This document shows, one piece after another, positions 35,951 to 45,736 of a DNA stretch of 64,000 bases (its first letter is position 1; each line of letters starts with the position of its first letter). A program made the translations under genes and the position numbers. The notes under the pieces are model-generated. The model did not search any database. It worked only from the letters and a program-made list of their open reading frames with translations, and was not told where the DNA came from. Source of the DNA: Streptomyces sp. V4I2 (lineage in GTDB: Bacteria; Actinomycetota; Actinomycetes; Streptomycetales; Streptomycetaceae); assembly GCF_030817655.1 (NCBI RefSeq), contig NZ_JAUSZM010000003.1, positions 8,494,001 through 8,558,000 of the forward strand. The letters are read 5' to 3'.

Positions 35951-36793
35951 ATGGCCAACGTCGTACGCGCCGCCCTGGTCCAGGCCACCTGGACCGGCGA
36001 CACCGAGTCCATGGTGGCGAAACACGAGGAGCACGCCCGCGAGGCGGCCCGCCAGGGTGCCAAGATCATCGGCTTCCAGGAAGTCTTCAACGCCCCCTAC
36101 TTCTGTCAGGTCCAGGACCCCGAGCACTACCGCTGGGCCGAACCGGTGCCCGACGGGCCGACCACCCGTCGTATGCAAGAGCTCGCCCGCGAGACCGGCA
36201 TGGTGATCGTCGTCCCGGTGTTCGAGATCGAGCAGTCGGGCTTCTACTACAACACCGCGGCCGTGATCGACGCCGACGGCACCTTCCTCGGCAAGTACCG
36301 CAAGCACCACATCCCGCAGGTCAAGGGCTTCTGGGAGAAGTACTACTTCAAGCCGGGGAACATCGGCTGGCCGGTCTTCGACACCGCCGTCGGCAAGGTC
36401 GGCGTCTACATCTGCTACGACCGCCACTTCCCCGAGGGCTGGCGCCAGCTCGGCCTGAACGGCGCCCAGCTCGTCTACAACCCCTCCGCCACCCACCGCG
36501 GACTCTCCAACTACCTCTGGCGCCTCGAACAGCCCGCCGCCGCCGTCGCCAACGAGTACTTCATCGCCGCGATCAACCGGGTCGGCGTCGAGGAGTACGG
36601 CGACAACGACTTCTACGGGACGAGCTACTTCGTCGACCCGCGCGGCCAGTTCGTGGGTGAGACGGCCAGCGACAAGGAAGAGGAGCTCATCGTCCGCGAC
36701 CTCGACTTCGACCTCATCGAGCAAGTGCGCCAGCAGTGGGCGTTCTACCGCGACCGCCGTCCCGACGCCTACGAAGGGCTGGTGCAGCCGTGA
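35951..36793 (+). CDS. Nitrilase-superfamily amidohydrolase, beta-ureidopropionase-like (copy 1)
   Basis: A 280-aa carbon-nitrogen hydrolase with the catalytic triad E44 (GFQEVFN), K118 (KYRKHHIPQ) and C155 (YICYDRHFPEGW). High similarity to the second copy at 39835 suggests the same chemistry: hydrolysis of N-carbamoyl-beta-alanine or a related N-carbamoyl amino acid, releasing CO2 and ammonia. AAGGAG precedes the ATG. Its TGA overlaps the aminotransferase GTG, so the released amino acid is probably the aminotransferase substrate. Confidence 0.92.
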   Translation: MANVVRAALVQATWTGDTESMVAKHEEHAREAARQGAKIIGFQEVFNAPYFCQVQDPEHYRWAEPVPDGPTTRRMQELARETGMVIVVPVFEIEQSGFYYNTAAVIDADGTFLGKYRKHHIPQVKGFWEKYYFKPGNIGWPVFDTAVGKVGVYICYDRHFPEGWRQLGLNGAQLVYNPSATHRGLSNYLWRLEQPAAAVANEYFIAAINRVGVEEYGDNDFYGTSYFVDPRGQFVGETASDKEEELIVRDLDFDLIEQVRQQWAFYRDRRPDAYEGLVQP

Positions 36794-38076
36794 CCAAGGA
36801 CCTGTTGGGCCGCCACCGCTCCGTCCTGCCCGACTGGCTCGCCCTCTACTACGAGGACCCGCTGGAGATCACCCACGGCGAGGGCCGGTACGTCTGGGAC
36901 GCCGAGGGCAACAAGTACCTCGACTTCTTCGGCGGCATCCTGACGACGATGACCGCGCACGCCCTGCCCGAGGTCACCAAGGCGGTGAGCGAACAGGCCG
37001 GGCGGATCGTCCACTCGTCCACGCTCTACCTCAACCGGCCGATGGTCGAACTCGCCGAGCGCATCGCCCAGTTGAGCGGCATCCCGGACGCCCGCGTCTT
37101 CTTCACCACCTCCGGCACCGAGGCCAACGACACCGCCCTGATGCTGGCGACGACGTACCGCCGCAGCAACACCATCCTGGCGATGCGCAACAGCTACCAC
37201 GGCCGCTCCTTCAGCTCGGTCGGCATCACCGGCAACCGCGGCTGGTCGCCCACCTCGCTCTCCCCGCTCCAGACGCTGTACGTCCACGGAGGCGTGCGTA
37301 CACGCGGCCCGTACGCCTCGCTCAGCGACGACGACTTCATCGCGGCCTGCGTCGACGACCTCGAAGACCTGCTCGGCCACACCCGCCCGCCCGCCGCCCT
37401 GATCGCCGAGCCCATCCAGGGCGTCGGCGGCTTCACCTCCCCGCCGGACGGCCTGTACGCGGCCTTCCGCGAGGTGCTCCAGGAGCGCGGCATCCTGTGG
37501 ATCGCCGACGAGGTGCAGACCGGCTGGGGCCGCACCGGCGAACACTTCTGGGGCTGGCAGGCCCACGCCTCCTCAGGGCCTCCCGACATCCTCACCTTCG
37601 CCAAGGGCATCGGCAATGGCATGTCCATCGGCGGCGTCGTCGCCCGCGGCGAGATCATGAACTGCCTGGACGCCAACAGCATTTCCACGTTCGGCGGCAC
37701 CCAGATCACCATGGCGGCCGGCCTCGCGAACCTGACGTACCTCCTGGAGCACGACCTCCAGGGCAACGCCCGGCGCGTCGGCGGACTGCTCATCGAGCGG
37801 CTGCGGGCCGCCGCCGCACAGGTGCCGGCCGTACGGGAGGTGCGCGGGCGCGGGCTGATGCTCGGCATCGAGCTGGTCAAACCCGGCACCGACGAGGCCG
37901 ACCCGGCAGCCGCGTCCGCCGTGCTCGAAGCGGCCCGCGAGGGCGGGCTGCTCATCGGCAAGGGCGGCGGCCACAACACCAGCGCCCTGCGGGTCGCGCC
38001 ACCCCTGTCCCTGACCGTCGCGGAGGCCGAGGAGGGCGCCGCGATCCTCGAAGACGCTCTGAGGAGCATTCAGTAG
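36790..38076 (+). CDS. Class III PLP aminotransferase (beta-alanine:pyruvate-like)
   Basis: A 428-aa fold-type I omega-aminotransferase: FFTTSGTEANDTALMLA (phosphate-binding), NSYHGRSF, IAEPIQGVGGF, WIADEVQTGWGRTGEHFW and the PLP lysine in LTFAKGIGNGM. Translationally coupled to the upstream amidohydrolase (GTGA overlap). In context it would deaminate beta-alanine or 3-aminoisobutyrate, the end products of reductive pyrimidine degradation. The sequence resembles the AGXT2-like branch; substrate is inferred from neighbours. Confidence 0.92.
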   Translation: MTKDLLGRHRSVLPDWLALYYEDPLEITHGEGRYVWDAEGNKYLDFFGGILTTMTAHALPEVTKAVSEQAGRIVHSSTLYLNRPMVELAERIAQLSGIPDARVFFTTSGTEANDTALMLATTYRRSNTILAMRNSYHGRSFSSVGITGNRGWSPTSLSPLQTLYVHGGVRTRGPYASLSDDDFIAACVDDLEDLLGHTRPPAALIAEPIQGVGGFTSPPDGLYAAFREVLQERGILWIADEVQTGWGRTGEHFWGWQAHASSGPPDILTFAKGIGNGMSIGGVVARGEIMNCLDANSISTFGGTQITMAAGLANLTYLLEHDLQGNARRVGGLLIERLRAAAAQVPAVREVRGRGLMLGIELVKPGTDEADPAAASAVLEAAREGGLLIGKGGGHNTSALRVAPPLSLTVAEAEEGAAILEDALRSIQ

Positions 38077-38104
38077 CAGCACTCCGAACAAGGGAAACGC
38101 CGCC

Positions 38105-39679
38105 ATGACCACCACCTCCAAGACCTGGGGTCCGACCGAGCCGGCCCTGTCGGTGCGGCAGGTCCTCGGCCTGGAACGGGTCCTCGCCGGGGAGCCCGAG
38201 GTGGTGGCCGGGGCGAGTCAGCTCGACCGGGCGGTGCGCTGGGTGCACGTCGCCGAGGCCGCCGACGTCGGCGTGATGCTCAGCGGCGGCGAGATGATCC
38301 TCACCACCGGGGTGCTGCTCGCCGGCGACGAGGGCGCGCAGGCCGAGTACATCCAGTCCCTGCACCGCGCGGAGGCCGCGGCCGTCGTCCTGGGCCTGGG
38401 ACGGGCGTTCCCCGCGCCGCCGGACGTGATGCGGCGGGCGGCCGAGCGGTGCGGGCTGCCCATGGTGGTCCTCCATCGGCCCTTCCCCTTCGCGGAGTTG
38501 ACGGAGGAGGTCCAGTCCCGGCTGGTCCGGCGGAAGTTCGCCGCCGTCAGCTTCTCCGAGTCCGTACGGACCGCGCTCACCGGACTCATCACCGCCGACG
38601 CTCCCCTGCAACGCCTGCTCGACGAGGTCGCCCAGCACAGCGGCTGTCCCGTCGTCGTCACCAACCTCGCCCACCGCGTCCTCGCCACCGCGGGGGAGCG
38701 GCCCGCCGTGGACGACGTGCTGCGCGACTGGGAGCGCATCGCCCGCCAGGCCGGCGGCAACGAGGTCGACGGCTGGATCCGCGCGGAGCTGGCGGGGCGG
38801 GGAGAGCGGTGGGGCCGGATCACCCTCTGCGGCTACCGCGGCGACTCCGCCACCGGGCGGCTGCTCGCCGACCGGGCCGCCGAGGCCCTCGTGCTGCACC
38901 GCATGCTCGGCGGCAACTCCGCGCACACCTGGGAGGAGCAGTCCGCGCAGAGCCTGCTCACCGACCTCGTCAGCGGAGTCGTACCGGCCCGGCAGCTGCT
39001 GCCCCGGGCCCGCGCGGCCGGACTTCCCGTCAACCGGCGCACCTTCGTCCCGCTCGTCGTACGCGACGGCGAACCGGACCAACTCGACCGCGTGCTGCGT
39101 ATGTTGGGGATGCCCGGGCTGGTCGCCGAGCTGGCCGACGGAGCCGTGGCCGTTCTGCTGAGCCTCGCCCGCGACCAGGACGCGACGGCCCTCGCGGCCC
39201 ACTTCGCCGCCCGGCTGCGGACCGAGTCCGGGTCCTCCAAGGCCGTGGTGGCGGCCGCCGACGAGCGCACCGTCTGGGACGACGTCCCCGCCGGGCTGCG
39301 CGAGGCCCAGCACGTCGCCGACGCCGTGGCCGACTCCTCGGCCGTCCTGGACCTCCCGGCCGTCGTCCGCCTCAAGGACGTACACCTGCGCGGCCTGATC
39401 CGGCTGCTGCGCGACGACCCGCATGTGCAGTCCTTCGCGGAGCGCGAGCTGGACGGGCTGCTGTGCGGGGCCGGCGAGGACCTGCTCGCCGTCCTGCGCA
39501 CCTACCTCGCCAGCGGCCGCAACAAGTCCCGCACCGCCCAGCTCCACCACGTCTCCCGGCCGGCGCTCTACCGCCGGCTGGAGGCGATACAGGGCCGGCT
39601 CGGCGTCGACCTCGACGACTTCGAGCAGGCCGCCTCGGTGCACATCGCGCTCCTCGCACACGACGCGCAACAGGGTTGA
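38105..39679 (+). CDS. PucR-family transcriptional regulator
   Basis: A 524-aa regulator with an N-terminal PucR domain (SVRQVLGLERVLAGEPEVVA through GLPMVVLHRPFPFAEL) and a C-terminal PucR-type HTH (LLAVLRTYLASGRNKSRTAQ, HHVSRPALYRRLEAIQGRLG). PucR proteins respond to purine or pyrimidine breakdown status. Its position inside the cluster makes it the likely pathway regulator. It lies 28 bp after the aminotransferase, probably in the same transcript, and dyads occur at 35891, 39735 and 40752. Confidence 0.92.
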   Translation: MTTTSKTWGPTEPALSVRQVLGLERVLAGEPEVVAGASQLDRAVRWVHVAEAADVGVMLSGGEMILTTGVLLAGDEGAQAEYIQSLHRAEAAAVVLGLGRAFPAPPDVMRRAAERCGLPMVVLHRPFPFAELTEEVQSRLVRRKFAAVSFSESVRTALTGLITADAPLQRLLDEVAQHSGCPVVVTNLAHRVLATAGERPAVDDVLRDWERIARQAGGNEVDGWIRAELAGRGERWGRITLCGYRGDSATGRLLADRAAEALVLHRMLGGNSAHTWEEQSAQSLLTDLVSGVVPARQLLPRARAAGLPVNRRTFVPLVVRDGEPDQLDRVLRMLGMPGLVAELADGAVAVLLSLARDQDATALAAHFAARLRTESGSSKAVVAAADERTVWDDVPAGLREAQHVADAVADSSAVLDLPAVVRLKDVHLRGLIRLLRDDPHVQSFAERELDGLLCGAGEDLLAVLRTYLASGRNKSRTAQLHHVSRPALYRRLEAIQGRLGVDLDDFEQAASVHIALLAHDAQQG

Positions 39680-39734
39680 AACATGCGACGACCTGGGAAA
39701 ACGGCGGTGAAACATGGGCCCACGACAGGGTGAC

Positions 39735-39771
39735 ACGGTGACACGCCGCGGGCCCGCAGACGTGACACCGT
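39735..39771. promoter_or_regulatory. Large imperfect dyad upstream of the second amidohydrolase
   Basis: ACGGTGACACG (39735-39745) and CGTGACACCGT (39761-39771) pair at 10 of 11 positions around a GCGGGCCCGC core. Two TGAAACATG direct repeats lie just upstream. A good candidate for the PucR operator. Confidence 0.45.
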
Positions 39772-39834
39772 GCAACTCAAACCGGCTCTTCGGACTTCTT
39801 AGGCTCCTCGCACACCGAGTGACCGGAGGTCCCG

Positions 39835-40677
39835 ATGAGCACAGTGATCCGAGCCGCCCTCTTCCAGACCGCCTGGACGGGCGACAAGGAGTCGATGATC
39901 CAGGTGCACGAGCAGGCGGCCCGCGACGCGGCCGCGCAGGGTGCCCAAGTCCTGTGCTTCCAGGAACTGTTCTACGGACCGTACTTCTGCCAGGTCCAGG
40001 ACAAGGCGTTCTACGAGTACGCCGAGCAGATCCCGAACGGCCCGATCGTCAAGCGCTTCCAGGCGCTCGCCAAGGAACTGGGCCTCGTCCTCATCCTGCC
40101 GATGTACGAGGAGGAGCAGCCCGGCGTCCTCTACAACACGGCCGCCGTGATCGACGCGGACGGCTCGTACCTCGGCAAGTACCGCAAGCACCACATCCCG
40201 CAGGTGCCGGGCTTCTGGGAGAAGTTCTACTTCCGTCCCGGCAACAGCGGCTGGCCGGTCTTCGACACCGCCGTCGGCAGGATCGGTGTCTACATCTGCT
40301 ACGACCGTCACTTCCCCGAGGGCTGGCGCGCGCTGGGGCTGGAGGGCGCCGAGATCGTCTTCAACCCGTCGGCCACCTCGCGCGGCCTGTCGTCCTACCT
40401 GTGGCAGCTGGAGCAGCCGGCCGCGGCCGCCGCCAACGAGTACTTCGTCGGCGCGATCAACCGGGTCGGCGTCGAGGAACTGGGCGACAACGACTTCTAC
40501 GGGACGAGCTACTTCGTCGACCCGGAGGCCCAGTTCGTCGGCGAGGTGGCCAGCGACAAGGAGACCGAACTGGTCGTCCGCGACCTCGATCTGGCCAAGC
40601 TGCGCGAGGTCCGCGACCGCTGGCAGTTCTACCGCGACCGCCGTCCCGACGCGTACGGCCCGCTGACCGCTCCGTAA
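39835..40677 (+). CDS. Nitrilase-superfamily amidohydrolase, beta-ureidopropionase-like (copy 2)
   Basis: A 280-aa paralogue of the 35951 protein with identical length and triad positions E44, K118, C155 (CFQELF, KYRKHHIPQ, YICYDRHFPEGW). Divergence lies mainly in residues 45-100 and the C-terminus (for example PYFCQVQDKAFYEY versus PYFCQVQDPEHYRW), which may set different N-carbamoyl substrates. It is next to the dihydropyrimidinase, whose product it should hydrolyse. GGAGG precedes the ATG. Confidence 0.92.
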   Translation: MSTVIRAALFQTAWTGDKESMIQVHEQAARDAAAQGAQVLCFQELFYGPYFCQVQDKAFYEYAEQIPNGPIVKRFQALAKELGLVLILPMYEEEQPGVLYNTAAVIDADGSYLGKYRKHHIPQVPGFWEKFYFRPGNSGWPVFDTAVGRIGVYICYDRHFPEGWRALGLEGAEIVFNPSATSRGLSSYLWQLEQPAAAAANEYFVGAINRVGVEELGDNDFYGTSYFVDPEAQFVGEVASDKETELVVRDLDLAKLREVRDRWQFYRDRRPDAYGPLTAP

Positions 40678-40692
40678 CCGGGCCGGGCACGT

Positions 40693-40727
40693 CCGCCGGT
40701 CCAGCACACGGGGGGCCGGACCGGCGG
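40693..40727 (+). terminator. Hairpin between second amidohydrolase and dihydropyrimidinase
   Basis: CCGCCGGTCC and GGACCGGCGG, a perfect 10-bp stem with 15-nt loop, starting 16 bp after the stop codon. It could be a terminator or attenuator, or a processing site within the operon. Confidence 0.5.
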
Positions 40728-40751
40728 CACCGACCGACCCGCACCACACCA

Positions 40752-40762
40752 GTGTTGAACAC
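40752..40762. promoter_or_regulatory. Palindrome before dihydropyrimidinase
   Basis: GTGTT-G-AACAC, a perfect 11-bp dyad located 3 bp before the ribosome site of the 40778 gene. Possible operator. Confidence 0.35.
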
Positions 40763-40777
40763 GGCAGGAGAGGGATC

Positions 40778-42181
40778 ATGAGCAGCCGTACCGTCATCCG
40801 CGGTGGCCTAGTCGTCACCGCGTCCGACGAGATCCACGCCGACGTCCTGATCGAGGACGGCCGCATCGCCGCCCTGGCCGCCTCCGGCACCTCCGCCGCC
40901 GAGGCCTGGACGGCCGAGCGCACCATCGACGCCACCGGGAAGTACGTCATCCCGGGCGGCGTCGACGCCCACACCCACATGGAGCTGCCGTTCGGCGGCA
41001 CCTTCGCCTCCGACACCTTCGAGACCGGCACCCGGGCCGCCGCCTGGGGCGGTACGACGACCATCGTCGACTTCGCCGTGCAGAGCGTGGGCCATTCGCT
41101 GCGCGAGGGGCTCGACGCCTGGCACGCCAAGGCCGAGGGCAACTGCGCCATCGACTACGGCTTCCACATGATCGTCTCCGACGTGAACCAGGACACGCTC
41201 AAGGAGATGGACCTGCTGGTGGAGGAGGGCGTGACCTCCTTCAAGCAGTTCATGGCCTACCCCGGCGTCTTCTACAGCGACGACGGCCAGATCCTGCGTG
41301 CCATGCAGCGCTCCGCCGAGAACGGCGGCCTGATCATGATGCACGCCGAGAACGGCATCGCGATCGACGTGCTCGTCGAGCAGGCGCTGGCCCGCGGCGA
41401 GACCGACCCCCGCTATCACGGGGAGGTGCGCAAGGCGCTCCTTGAGGCCGAGGCCACCCACCGGGCCATCAAGCTCGCGCAGGTCGCCGGGGCACCCCTG
41501 TACGTCGTGCACGTCTCGGCGATGGAGGCAGTCGCCGAGCTGGCCAGGGCACGCGACGAGGGCCTGAACGTCTTCGGCGAGACCTGCCCGCAGTACCTGT
41601 TCCTGTCCACGGACAACCTCGCCGAGCCCGACTTCGAGGGCTCGAAGTACGTGTGCTCGACGCCGCTGCGGCCCAAGGAGCACCAGGCCCACCTCTGGAA
41701 GGGCCTGCGCACCAACGACCTCCAGGTCGTCTCCACCGACCACTGCCCCTTCTGCTTCGTGGGCCAGAAGGAGCTCGGCCGCGGCGACTTCTCGAAGATC
41801 CCCAACGGTCTTCCGGGCGTCGAGAACCGCATGGACCTGCTCCACCAGGCCGTCGTCGAGGGACACATCTCGCGCCGCCGCTGGATCGAGATCGCCTGCG
41901 CGACCCCGGCCCGGATGTTCGGCATGTACCCGAAGAAGGGCACCATCGCCCCCGGCGCCGACGCGGACGTCGTCATCTACGACCCGCACGCCGAGCAGAT
42001 CGTCTCCGCCGAGACGCACCACATGAACGTCGACTACTCGGCGTACGAGGGCAAGCGCCTCACCGGCCGCGTCGAGACCGTCCTCTCGCGCGGCGAACTC
42101 GTCATCACCGAGCGGGAGTACACCGGGCACGCCGGGCACGGCGTCTACACCCCCCGCTCCACCTGTCAGTACCTCAACTAG
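40778..42181 (+). CDS. Dihydropyrimidinase / D-hydantoinase
   Basis: A 467-aa cyclic amidohydrolase: metal ligands H65 and H67 in VDAHTHMELPFGG, carboxylated K156 in VTSFKQFMAYPG, His in MMHAENG and VVHVSAMEA, Asp in VVSTDHCPF. It opens 5,6-dihydrouracil or hydantoins to N-carbamoyl amino acids, which the two flanking amidohydrolases can cleave. The ATG follows GGAGAGGG. The gene leads directly into the F420-type oxidoreductase with an 11-bp gap containing the next ribosome site. Cytoplasmic. Confidence 0.94.
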   Translation: MSSRTVIRGGLVVTASDEIHADVLIEDGRIAALAASGTSAAEAWTAERTIDATGKYVIPGGVDAHTHMELPFGGTFASDTFETGTRAAAWGGTTTIVDFAVQSVGHSLREGLDAWHAKAEGNCAIDYGFHMIVSDVNQDTLKEMDLLVEEGVTSFKQFMAYPGVFYSDDGQILRAMQRSAENGGLIMMHAENGIAIDVLVEQALARGETDPRYHGEVRKALLEAEATHRAIKLAQVAGAPLYVVHVSAMEAVAELARARDEGLNVFGETCPQYLFLSTDNLAEPDFEGSKYVCSTPLRPKEHQAHLWKGLRTNDLQVVSTDHCPFCFVGQKELGRGDFSKIPNGLPGVENRMDLLHQAVVEGHISRRRWIEIACATPARMFGMYPKKGTIAPGADADVVIYDPHAEQIVSAETHHMNVDYSAYEGKRLTGRVETVLSRGELVITEREYTGHAGHGVYTPRSTCQYLN

Positions 42182-42192
42182 GAGTGGCGCAA

Positions 42193-43212
42193 ATGGACTT
42201 CGGACTCGTCCTGCAGACCGACCCGCCGGCCTCCAAGGTCATCAGCCTGATGAAGCGGGCCGAGCGCAACGGCTTCACGTACGGCTGGACCTTCGACTCC
42301 GCCGTGCTGTGGCAGGAGCCGTTCGTGATCTACAGCCAGATCCTCTCCAACACCAGCAAGCTCAAGGTCGGCCCGATGGTCACCAACCCGGGCACCCGCA
42401 CCTGGGAGGTCACCGCCTCCACCTTCGCCACCCTCAACGACATGTTCGGCAACCGCACGGTCTGCGGCATCGGCCGCGGAGACTCCGCCATGCGCGTCGC
42501 AGGCCGCGCCCCGAACACGCTGGCCCGCATCAGCGAGGCCATGAAGGTCATCCGGGCACTCGGCTCCGGGAAGGAGGCGGACCTCGGGGGTACGGTCATC
42601 AGGTTCCCCTGGATCAAGGAGGACGCCGAACTCCCCGTCTGGATGGCCGCGTACGGCCCCAAGGCGCTGAAGATGACCGGCGAGGAGGCCGACGGGTTCA
42701 TCCTCCAGCTGGCCGACCTGTACCTCACCGAGTACATGGTGAAGGCGGTCAAGGACGCGGCCGTCGCCGCCGGACGTGACCCGTCCGAGGTGAAGATCTG
42801 CGTCGCCGCTCCCGCCTACGTCACCGAGGACGACTCGCCCGAGGCGCTCGCCCACGCCCGCGAGCAGTGCCGCTGGTTCGGCGGGATGGTCGGCAACCAC
42901 GTCGCCGACCTGGTCTCCAAGTACGGCGAGCACTCCGCCGCCGTACCCGACGAACTCACCGACTACATCAAGGCGCGCGAGGGCTACGACTACTCCCACC
43001 ACGGACGCGCCGACAACCCCGACACCCAGTTCGTGCCCGACGAGATCGTCGACCGGTTCTGCGTCATCGGCCCCGTCGAGAAGCACATCGAGAAACTGAA
43101 CGCACTGCGTGAGCTGGGCGTCGACCAGTTCGCGGTCTACGACATGCACGACGCGCAGGAGGCCACCATCGACGCCTACGGCACGAAGGTGATCCCGGCC
43201 GTCAACGCCTGA
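42193..43212 (+). CDS. LLM-class F420/flavin-dependent oxidoreductase (TIGR03842 type)
   Basis: A 339-aa luciferase-like TIM-barrel enzyme: MDFGLVLQTDPPASKVISLM, VGPMVTNPGTRTWEVTAS, the cofactor loop ICGIGRGDSAMRVAG-like segment near residue 95, and PVWMAAYGPKALKMTGE. The family uses F420 or FMN. AGGAG overlaps the dihydropyrimidinase stop, so the two are tightly coupled. In the absence of a dihydropyrimidine dehydrogenase here, it is the best candidate for the ring redox step; the RutA uracil oxygenase belongs to the same superfamily. Substrate not demonstrated. Confidence 0.9.
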   Translation: MDFGLVLQTDPPASKVISLMKRAERNGFTYGWTFDSAVLWQEPFVIYSQILSNTSKLKVGPMVTNPGTRTWEVTASTFATLNDMFGNRTVCGIGRGDSAMRVAGRAPNTLARISEAMKVIRALGSGKEADLGGTVIRFPWIKEDAELPVWMAAYGPKALKMTGEEADGFILQLADLYLTEYMVKAVKDAAVAAGRDPSEVKICVAAPAYVTEDDSPEALAHAREQCRWFGGMVGNHVADLVSKYGEHSAAVPDELTDYIKAREGYDYSHHGRADNPDTQFVPDEIVDRFCVIGPVEKHIEKLNALRELGVDQFAVYDMHDAQEATIDAYGTKVIPAVNA

Positions 43213-43257
43213 CCCGAAACTCCCCGCTCTTCTCCCCATCCCCCCACTCCTGTTCTC

Positions 43258-43289
43258 CCCTCCCCGTGGCCCGGTTGCCTCGGGGAGGG
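43258..43289 (+). terminator. Terminator after the LLM oxidoreductase
   Basis: CCCTCCCCG and CGGGGAGGG, a perfect 9-bp stem with 14-nt loop, 45 bp after the stop codon. The transporter downstream therefore probably has its own promoter. Confidence 0.55.
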
Positions 43290-43343
43290 AGCCGGAGCCC
43301 GCACGGCCTTTCCGGATCCGCCCCTCGTTTGATTGGCCTGCCC

Positions 43344-44873
<1,530 letters not shown>

Positions 44874-44892
44874 CGCCGAAGGCAGTACTGCC

Positions 44893-44935
44893 GGCGGACG
44901 GTCAGGAGGGCGGTCAGCTCTGCTGACCGTCCGCC
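44893..44935. terminator. Bidirectional terminator between transporter and secreted protein
   Basis: GGCGGACGGTCA (44893-44904) and TGACCGTCCGCC (44924-44935) form a perfect 12-bp stem. It spans the stop codon of the minus-strand gene. Confidence 0.65.
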
Positions 44936-45588
44936 AGCGCCGCGACCGCCTCCTTGGCGGCCTTGATGGCGGCCTTGTTGATCTCGTCCGTGCTGGGCGC
45001 CTTCTTCGTCTCGAAGTCGCTGCCGTTGTACGTGACGGTCACCAACGCGTTGGACGCGCGCACCATCACCACGCCCTCGCGGGTCTGCTGCTTGTCCTCG
45101 GTGGTGAGGTTCACGACGGAGTACGCCGAGTCGCCGACCCCCGGGACGTCCCCGCCGCCGCTCTTCTCCTCGATGTTCTCCTTGTACGACTTCTGTGCCG
45201 CCTCGTCGTTCTCCGTGATCTCGAAGGAGACGTCGAGCCAGCGGTAGTCGTACCCCTTGAGCGCGTTCCACGAGCAGGTGCGGCGCAGCTTCGAGTCCGT
45301 CGAGGGGATCTCCTTGCCGGCCGTCTTGGCACCCGGTACCAGCGACGTGATCGTCTTCTTGGCGAGGCTGCCGCAGGGGGAGGGTGCGGAGGCGTACGTC
45401 TTCGACGCGGCCGCCGTCGCCGGGGCGGACGCGGACTGCGTGCCGGTCTTCTCCTCCTCCTTGTGCTCGGTGGCCGACGTCGCGGCGAACGGACCGGACG
45501 TCAGCGCCCAGCCCGCCGCGGCGAGCACGACGACGGGCGACAGGCGTGCGGTGAGGGCGAGCGGCAACGGAAGGGAGCTGGAACGCAC
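44914..45588 (-). CDS. Secreted or membrane-anchored DUF3558-like protein
   Basis: A 224-aa protein with an N-terminal hydrophobic segment (SPVVVLAAAGWALTSGPFA), a Glu/Thr/Ala-rich linker and an extracytoplasmic domain with two cysteines (SPCGSLAKKTITSLVPG, RRTCSWNAL) and a VGDSAYSVV segment, typical of DUF3558. There is no lipobox cysteine, so it is not an obvious lipoprotein. The GTG start has only a weak ribosome site. Function unknown. Confidence 0.78.
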   Translation of the reverse strand: MRSSSLPLPLALTARLSPVVVLAAAGWALTSGPFAATSATEHKEEEKTGTQSASAPATAAASKTYASAPSPCGSLAKKTITSLVPGAKTAGKEIPSTDSKLRRTCSWNALKGYDYRWLDVSFEITENDEAAQKSYKENIEEKSGGGDVPGVGDSAYSVVNLTTEDKQQTREGVVMVRASNALVTVTYNGSDFETKKAPSTDEINKAAIKAAKEAVAALADGQQS

Positions 45589-45610
45589 GGCGCACTTTTC
45601 GTGGGGGATG

Positions 45611-45629
45611 GTGCGGAGGGAGTCCGCAC
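45611..45629. promoter_or_regulatory. Dyad upstream of the DUF3558-like gene
   Basis: GTGCGGA-GGGAG-TCCGCAC, a perfect 7-bp inverted repeat 23 bp before the start. Operator or leader hairpin. The rest of 45630-45736 holds nothing I recognise. Confidence 0.35.
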
Positions 45630-45736
45630 TGCGGACGGGGCGCCAGTTTCACATGACTCCCTGTGGGACGGAAGTGCCAACTCGCTCCGTACCGGTGCCG
45701 TCACAGCGCCTCGCTGCCGATGCGCCCTGTGTCCCT

